A stretch of 7,514 nucleotides of DNA. Origin: an uncultured Eubacteriales bacterium (lineage in GTDB: Bacteria; Bacillota; Clostridia; Christensenellales; Borkfalkiaceae). Of the stretch, positions 5,244-7,514 are shown one piece after another. The stretch is from NCBI GenBank assembly GCA_900554485.1, contig USHO01000052.1, forward strand, positions 1-7,514, written 5' to 3'. Within the stretch, counting starts at the first letter, position 1, and each line of letters begins with the position of its first letter. The position numbers were made by a program, and so were the translations under genes. Under the pieces are notes generated by a model. The model did no database searches. It was not told the origin of the DNA and worked only from the letters and a program-made list of their open reading frames with translations.

Positions 5244-6954
5244 AGTCTCCTCCCGTCTGCGAGCGATATATTTCGCGGTACGTCGCGCAGTTTCCGATAA
5301 GATATTCGTGATTTCCGCCGCCGACGACCTTTCCGCCGTCGAGGACGTATATATAATCGCACCTGCGCGCGGTGGATACCCTTTGCGTGATAATCACGCG
5401 GGTTTTTCCTTTCAGCCTTTCGTTAAGCCTTAAACGCAGATTTTTTTCGGTAAGAAGATCGAGCGCGGAAAAACTGTCGTCGAAGACGTAAACCGACGCT
5501 TTTTTAAGTATGGTTCTGGCGATATTGATACGCTGTTTCTGACCGCCGGATATATTCGCCCCGCTCTGCGTAAGCGCGTAATCCAACCCCTCTTTATGCG
5601 AATCGACGAAATCGGCCATCATAGCGTCTTGCGCGGCGGCGTAAACGTCATCGTCCGTCGCACCGTCCCGCGAAATGCCGATATTGTCGCGTATCGTGCC
5701 CTCGAAAATCATGCTCTTCTGCATCGCGCACGAAACGTTCGCCCTTACGGATTCTCCGCTTAAAGCCGAATAACTTTTGCCGCCCAGAGTTATATCTCCG
5801 TTCGTGACGGGGTAAAATCCGAGCAGAAGTCTGACAAGCGTAGTTTTGCCGCTACCCGTTCCGCCGATTATTCCAACCGTCTTTCCCTCGGAGAAAGTCA
5901 TATCTACGTCTTCCAGCGAATTTTCGCGCGCGCCGGGATAACGGAACGAGACGCCTTTGAGTACGAGATCTCCGACGAGTTCTTCCGGCTTTTCATCGGA
6001 AGACTTTATGCCGTCCAACGCAAGCACTTCGCCTATTCTTCCGGCGCAAACTCTCAGTTGCGGCAACCAGGCAATCGTCCAGAAAGTCGTAAGCAATGCC
6101 GAAGATATAAGCGCGACGTACTGCGTCACGGCGATCACCTTGCCCGCGCCGATAATTCCGTCCGCCGCCCTTTTATACCCGACGCAAACGAGCGCGACGG
6201 TCGCCAGACTCAGCAGACACGAACATATCGGCGTTATAAGTCCGCTGAAAAGGTTGGCTCTGACCAGATTTTTCGCCATGTTGTCGGTGGCGGAAGTTAT
6301 GCGCGAATGTTCTTTTTCTTCTTTGTCGAACGCGCGTAGGACCCTTATGCCGTAAAGGCGTTCGCGGACGAGTTTATTCTGCGCGTCACAATATTCGTCG
6401 GCGTTTTCCCAAAGTTTACCCATCTTTCCGACGAGCAAAAACACTATCAGGCATACAGGGGGTATTACGCACAACAGAACGAGCGCGAGTACGGTATCCG
6501 CGATAAACGACGCGACAAGCCCGCCGATAAGAAGTAACGGCACGCTGACGACGGTGTTTATCAGCCCGCCCGCGGATTGCAGATTGGAAACGTCTTCGGT
6601 AGCGCGGGTGAGAAGGCTTGACGTTCCTATCGACGAAAATTCCTCGAAAGAAAGCGAATTCACCTTTTCAAACAGATCGTCGCGAATATCCCTTGCGACG
6701 AGATTCGCAAGCGATGCGTTTACCTTAGCCGACCATACAGCCGAAAAGAGAGCGACGGCAGCCACCGCAAGCATTATAAGGCAGAACGAAAGTACCATGC
6801 CGAAATCTCCGTTCTTTATTCCCCCGTCGACGATACCGCTCATCAGAGCGGGCGTGGCAAGCGAACAGAGCGTCGAAACAATGCACAGCGCGGCGATTAT
6901 GAAAGTTTTAAGTTTATATCGTCCGTAATAACCGAACAGATACTTCCATCGCAT
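5227..6954 (-). CDS. ABC exporter half-transporter with degenerate ATP site
   Basis: The protein has 575 residues. Membrane helices lie at about 16-40, 52-75, 132-152, 156-176, 236-258 and 275-295. The nucleotide-binding domain (about 325-575) has Walker A GGTGSGKT (364-371), Q-loop Gln412 and signature ISGGQ (468-472). Walker B reads VYVFDD, so Asp493 replaces the catalytic Glu, and the switch region reads IITQR, with Gln524 replacing His. This pattern is known from the non-catalytic half of heterodimeric exporters (the TM287/288, BmrC/BmrD and LmrC/LmrD type), so the protein is expected to bind but barely hydrolyse ATP at its own site and to depend on the downstream partner. ATG at 6954 has GGGGAG 10 nt upstream, a slightly long spacing. 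The gene begins 61 nt after the 53-codon ORF. Only a poor promoter-like pair (TTGGCT-17-TAAAAA, 7001-6973) lies in that gap. Confidence 0.93.
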   Translation of the reverse strand: MRWKYLFGYYGRYKLKTFIIAALCIVSTLCSLATPALMSGIVDGGIKNGDFGMVLSFCLIMLAVAAVALFSAVWSAKVNASLANLVARDIRDDLFEKVNSLSFEEFSSIGTSSLLTRATEDVSNLQSAGGLINTVVSVPLLLIGGLVASFIADTVLALVLLCVIPPVCLIVFLLVGKMGKLWENADEYCDAQNKLVRERLYGIRVLRAFDKEEKEHSRITSATDNMAKNLVRANLFSGLITPICSCLLSLATVALVCVGYKRAADGIIGAGKVIAVTQYVALISSALLTTFWTIAWLPQLRVCAGRIGEVLALDGIKSSDEKPEELVGDLVLKGVSFRYPGARENSLEDVDMTFSEGKTVGIIGGTGSGKTTLVRLLLGFYPVTNGDITLGGKSYSALSGESVRANVSCAMQKSMIFEGTIRDNIGISRDGATDDDVYAAAQDAMMADFVDSHKEGLDYALTQSGANISGGQKQRINIARTILKKASVYVFDDSFSALDLLTEKNLRLRLNERLKGKTRVIITQRVSTARRCDYIYVLDGGKVVGGGNHEYLIGNCATYREIYRSQTGGDYEQNP

Positions 6955-6981
6955 GACCGTTCCGCTCCCCGATTTTTATTT

Positions 6982-7021
6982 TGATAACGTATGCCAGCCA
7001 AGAATAAAACGAACGTTACCA
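6982..7021 (-). promoter_or_regulatory. Stem-loop presenting repeat copy 2 in the operon transcript
   Basis: On the transcribed strand TGGTAACGT (7021-7013) pairs with ACGTTATCA (6990-6982) over 9 positions with one G-U wobble. The loop is 22 nt, made almost entirely of the 24-bp repeat. The left arm includes the stop codon of the 53-codon ORF. No T-tract follows the stem, so it is not an obvious terminator. It could affect processing or read-through into the ABC genes; that is inference. Confidence 0.4.
6991..7014 (+). repeat. 24-bp direct repeat, copy 2
   Basis: It is identical over 24 bp and in the same orientation as 1845-1868. It fills the gap between the 53-codon ORF and the first ABC gene. 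Together the two copies bracket the ABC-ABC-PqqD-lipoprotein cassette. Confidence 0.85.
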
Positions 7022-7177
7022 GTCCTGACGATCGCTTGTCTTTACGTCGTCGTAATAATCGAAATATTTTCGCTTGAACTCCGATTCGTACGGTTTTTTG
7101 ACTACCGCCCTTGACTGTTTCATCGGCGGCCTTTCTTCCGTCGCCGAATTTTCCTTTTTATCTTTTTCTTCTTTCAT
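7016..7177 (-). CDS. Small charged protein of unknown function downstream of mnmG
   Basis: This is a 53-codon ORF starting 1 nt after the mnmG stop (TGA-T-ATG), with no strong ribosome site, so reinitiation after mnmG is the likely route. The product is very hydrophilic: Lys/Glu-rich at 1-18, then PPMKQSRAVVKKPYES, then an aromatic-acidic stretch YFDYYDDV (38-45), ending in DW. No signal peptide, membrane segment, Cys or recognised domain is visible. It ends one base before repeat copy 2, so its C-terminus could have been altered by an insertion. It could be a real small protein or a chance frame. A RiPP precursor role is possible because of the neighbouring PqqD-like gene, but nothing in its composition demands it. 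Confidence 0.5.
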   Translation of the reverse strand: MKEEKDKKENSATEERPPMKQSRAVVKKPYESEFKRKYFDYYDDVKTSDRQDW

Positions 7178-7178
7178 A

Positions 7179-7514
7179 TCACTTTTTCAGACAGACCATA
7201 AGCACCGCTATGTCCGCGGGATTCACTCCCGATATACGCGACGCCTGTCCTAAATTTTCGGGTCGCACGGCATCGAGTTTCTCCCTCGCCTCGACCCTGA
7301 GACCTCTTATCGAAAGATAATCCATATCTTTCGGAAGTTTCTTTTCTTCGAGTTTTCTGGCTTTCTCTATCTGTTCGAGACCCTTTTGCAGATAACCTTC
7401 GTACTTTGCGTCGGTCTCGACCCGTTCGAGTATATCGTAAGGGTAATCGCCGAATAAACCGAATTCTTTTATTATGTCTTTCAGCGGAATATTTCTCTTT
7501 ATCATATCCCTTGC
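7179..7514 (-). CDS. mnmG: MnmG (GidA) tRNA uridine modification enzyme, C-terminal part
   Basis: The reading frame is open to the right edge, so only the last 111 residues of a protein that is usually about 620-630 residues are present. This is the helical C-terminal domain that binds MnmE and tRNA. Diagnostic features are YEGY (38-41), KKLPKDMDY, GLRVEAREKL, and the highly conserved ending GQASRISGVNPADIAVLMVCLK (89-110). MnmG with MnmE installs the carboxymethylaminomethyl (or aminomethyl) group at C5 of the wobble uridine in certain tRNAs, using FAD and folate; the FAD-binding part lies outside the window. In many Bacillota the next gene is rsmG, but here a small unknown ORF and ABC genes follow. 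Confidence 0.96.
   Translation of the reverse strand, partial: ARDMIKRNIPLKDIIKEFGLFGDYPYDILERVETDAKYEGYLQKGLEQIEKARKLEEKKLPKDMDYLSIRGLRVEAREKLDAVRPENLGQASRISGVNPADIAVLMVCLKK

Noticed and set aside
6973..7001. Promoter for the ABC operon (TTGGCT-17-TAAAAA, minus strand)
   Set aside because: Only four of six bases match at each box, and half of it is the repeat. Too weak to list as a promoter.
1..7514. CRISPR arrays, tRNA or rRNA genes, transposase genes
   Set aside because: No spaced short repeats, no cloverleaf with a conserved T-loop, and no transposase-like protein were seen on either strand.

Overview
The window looks like a chromosomal segment of a gut-type Bacillota (Clostridia-like) bacterium. 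The reasons are Gram-positive style GGAGG-type ribosome sites, near-consensus sigma-A promoters (TTGACT-17-TATAAT and TTGAGT-17-TATAAT), a DegV-family protein, a Clostridia-type SPFH protein, a small PqqD-like protein, and a lipoprotein with InlB/Flg_new-like repeats. The exact order is an inference. Base composition is moderate, and codon use looks even across the genes.

Layout, left to right. Positions 1-628 (minus) hold the N-terminal 209 residues of a membrane-anchored SPFH/band-7 protein that runs off the left edge. Positions 629-922 are a divergent promoter region: a minus-strand promoter for the SPFH gene with a stem-loop at the start of its transcript, a plus-strand promoter for degV overlapped by a perfect 10-bp inverted repeat, and a small terminator-like hairpin between them. 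Positions 944-1813 (plus) encode a complete DegV-family fatty-acid-binding protein. Positions 1814-2027 contain no intact gene. They hold two hairpins, one copy of a 24-bp repeat, and what appears to be the beheaded 5' end of a carboxymuconolactone decarboxylase (AhpD-like) gene on the minus strand, outside any long ORF.

Everything from 2028 to 7514 is transcribed leftward. In transcription order it reads: the 3' end of mnmG (tRNA-modification enzyme); a 53-codon ORF starting 1 nt after the mnmG stop; a second copy of the 24-bp repeat inside a stem-loop; two ABC exporter half-transporters whose genes overlap by 17 bp; an 88-residue PqqD-like (RRE fold) protein; a lipoprotein built as an A-B-A-B duplication of beta-rich modules; and the decarboxylase remnant. 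The first half-transporter has a degenerate ATP site (Asp for the catalytic Glu, Gln for the switch His) and the second is canonical, so they most likely form one heterodimeric exporter.

The most interesting unit is this ABC-ABC-PqqD-lipoprotein cassette. PqqD-like domains bind leader peptides of ribosomally made, modified peptides (RiPPs). One sitting alone beside an exporter and a surface lipoprotein, with no radical SAM enzyme or obvious precursor in view, is unusual. The cassette is bracketed by exact same-orientation 24-bp repeats (1845-1868 and 6991-7014), with a broken gene at one end. That raises the possibility that it arrived, or can move, as a unit.
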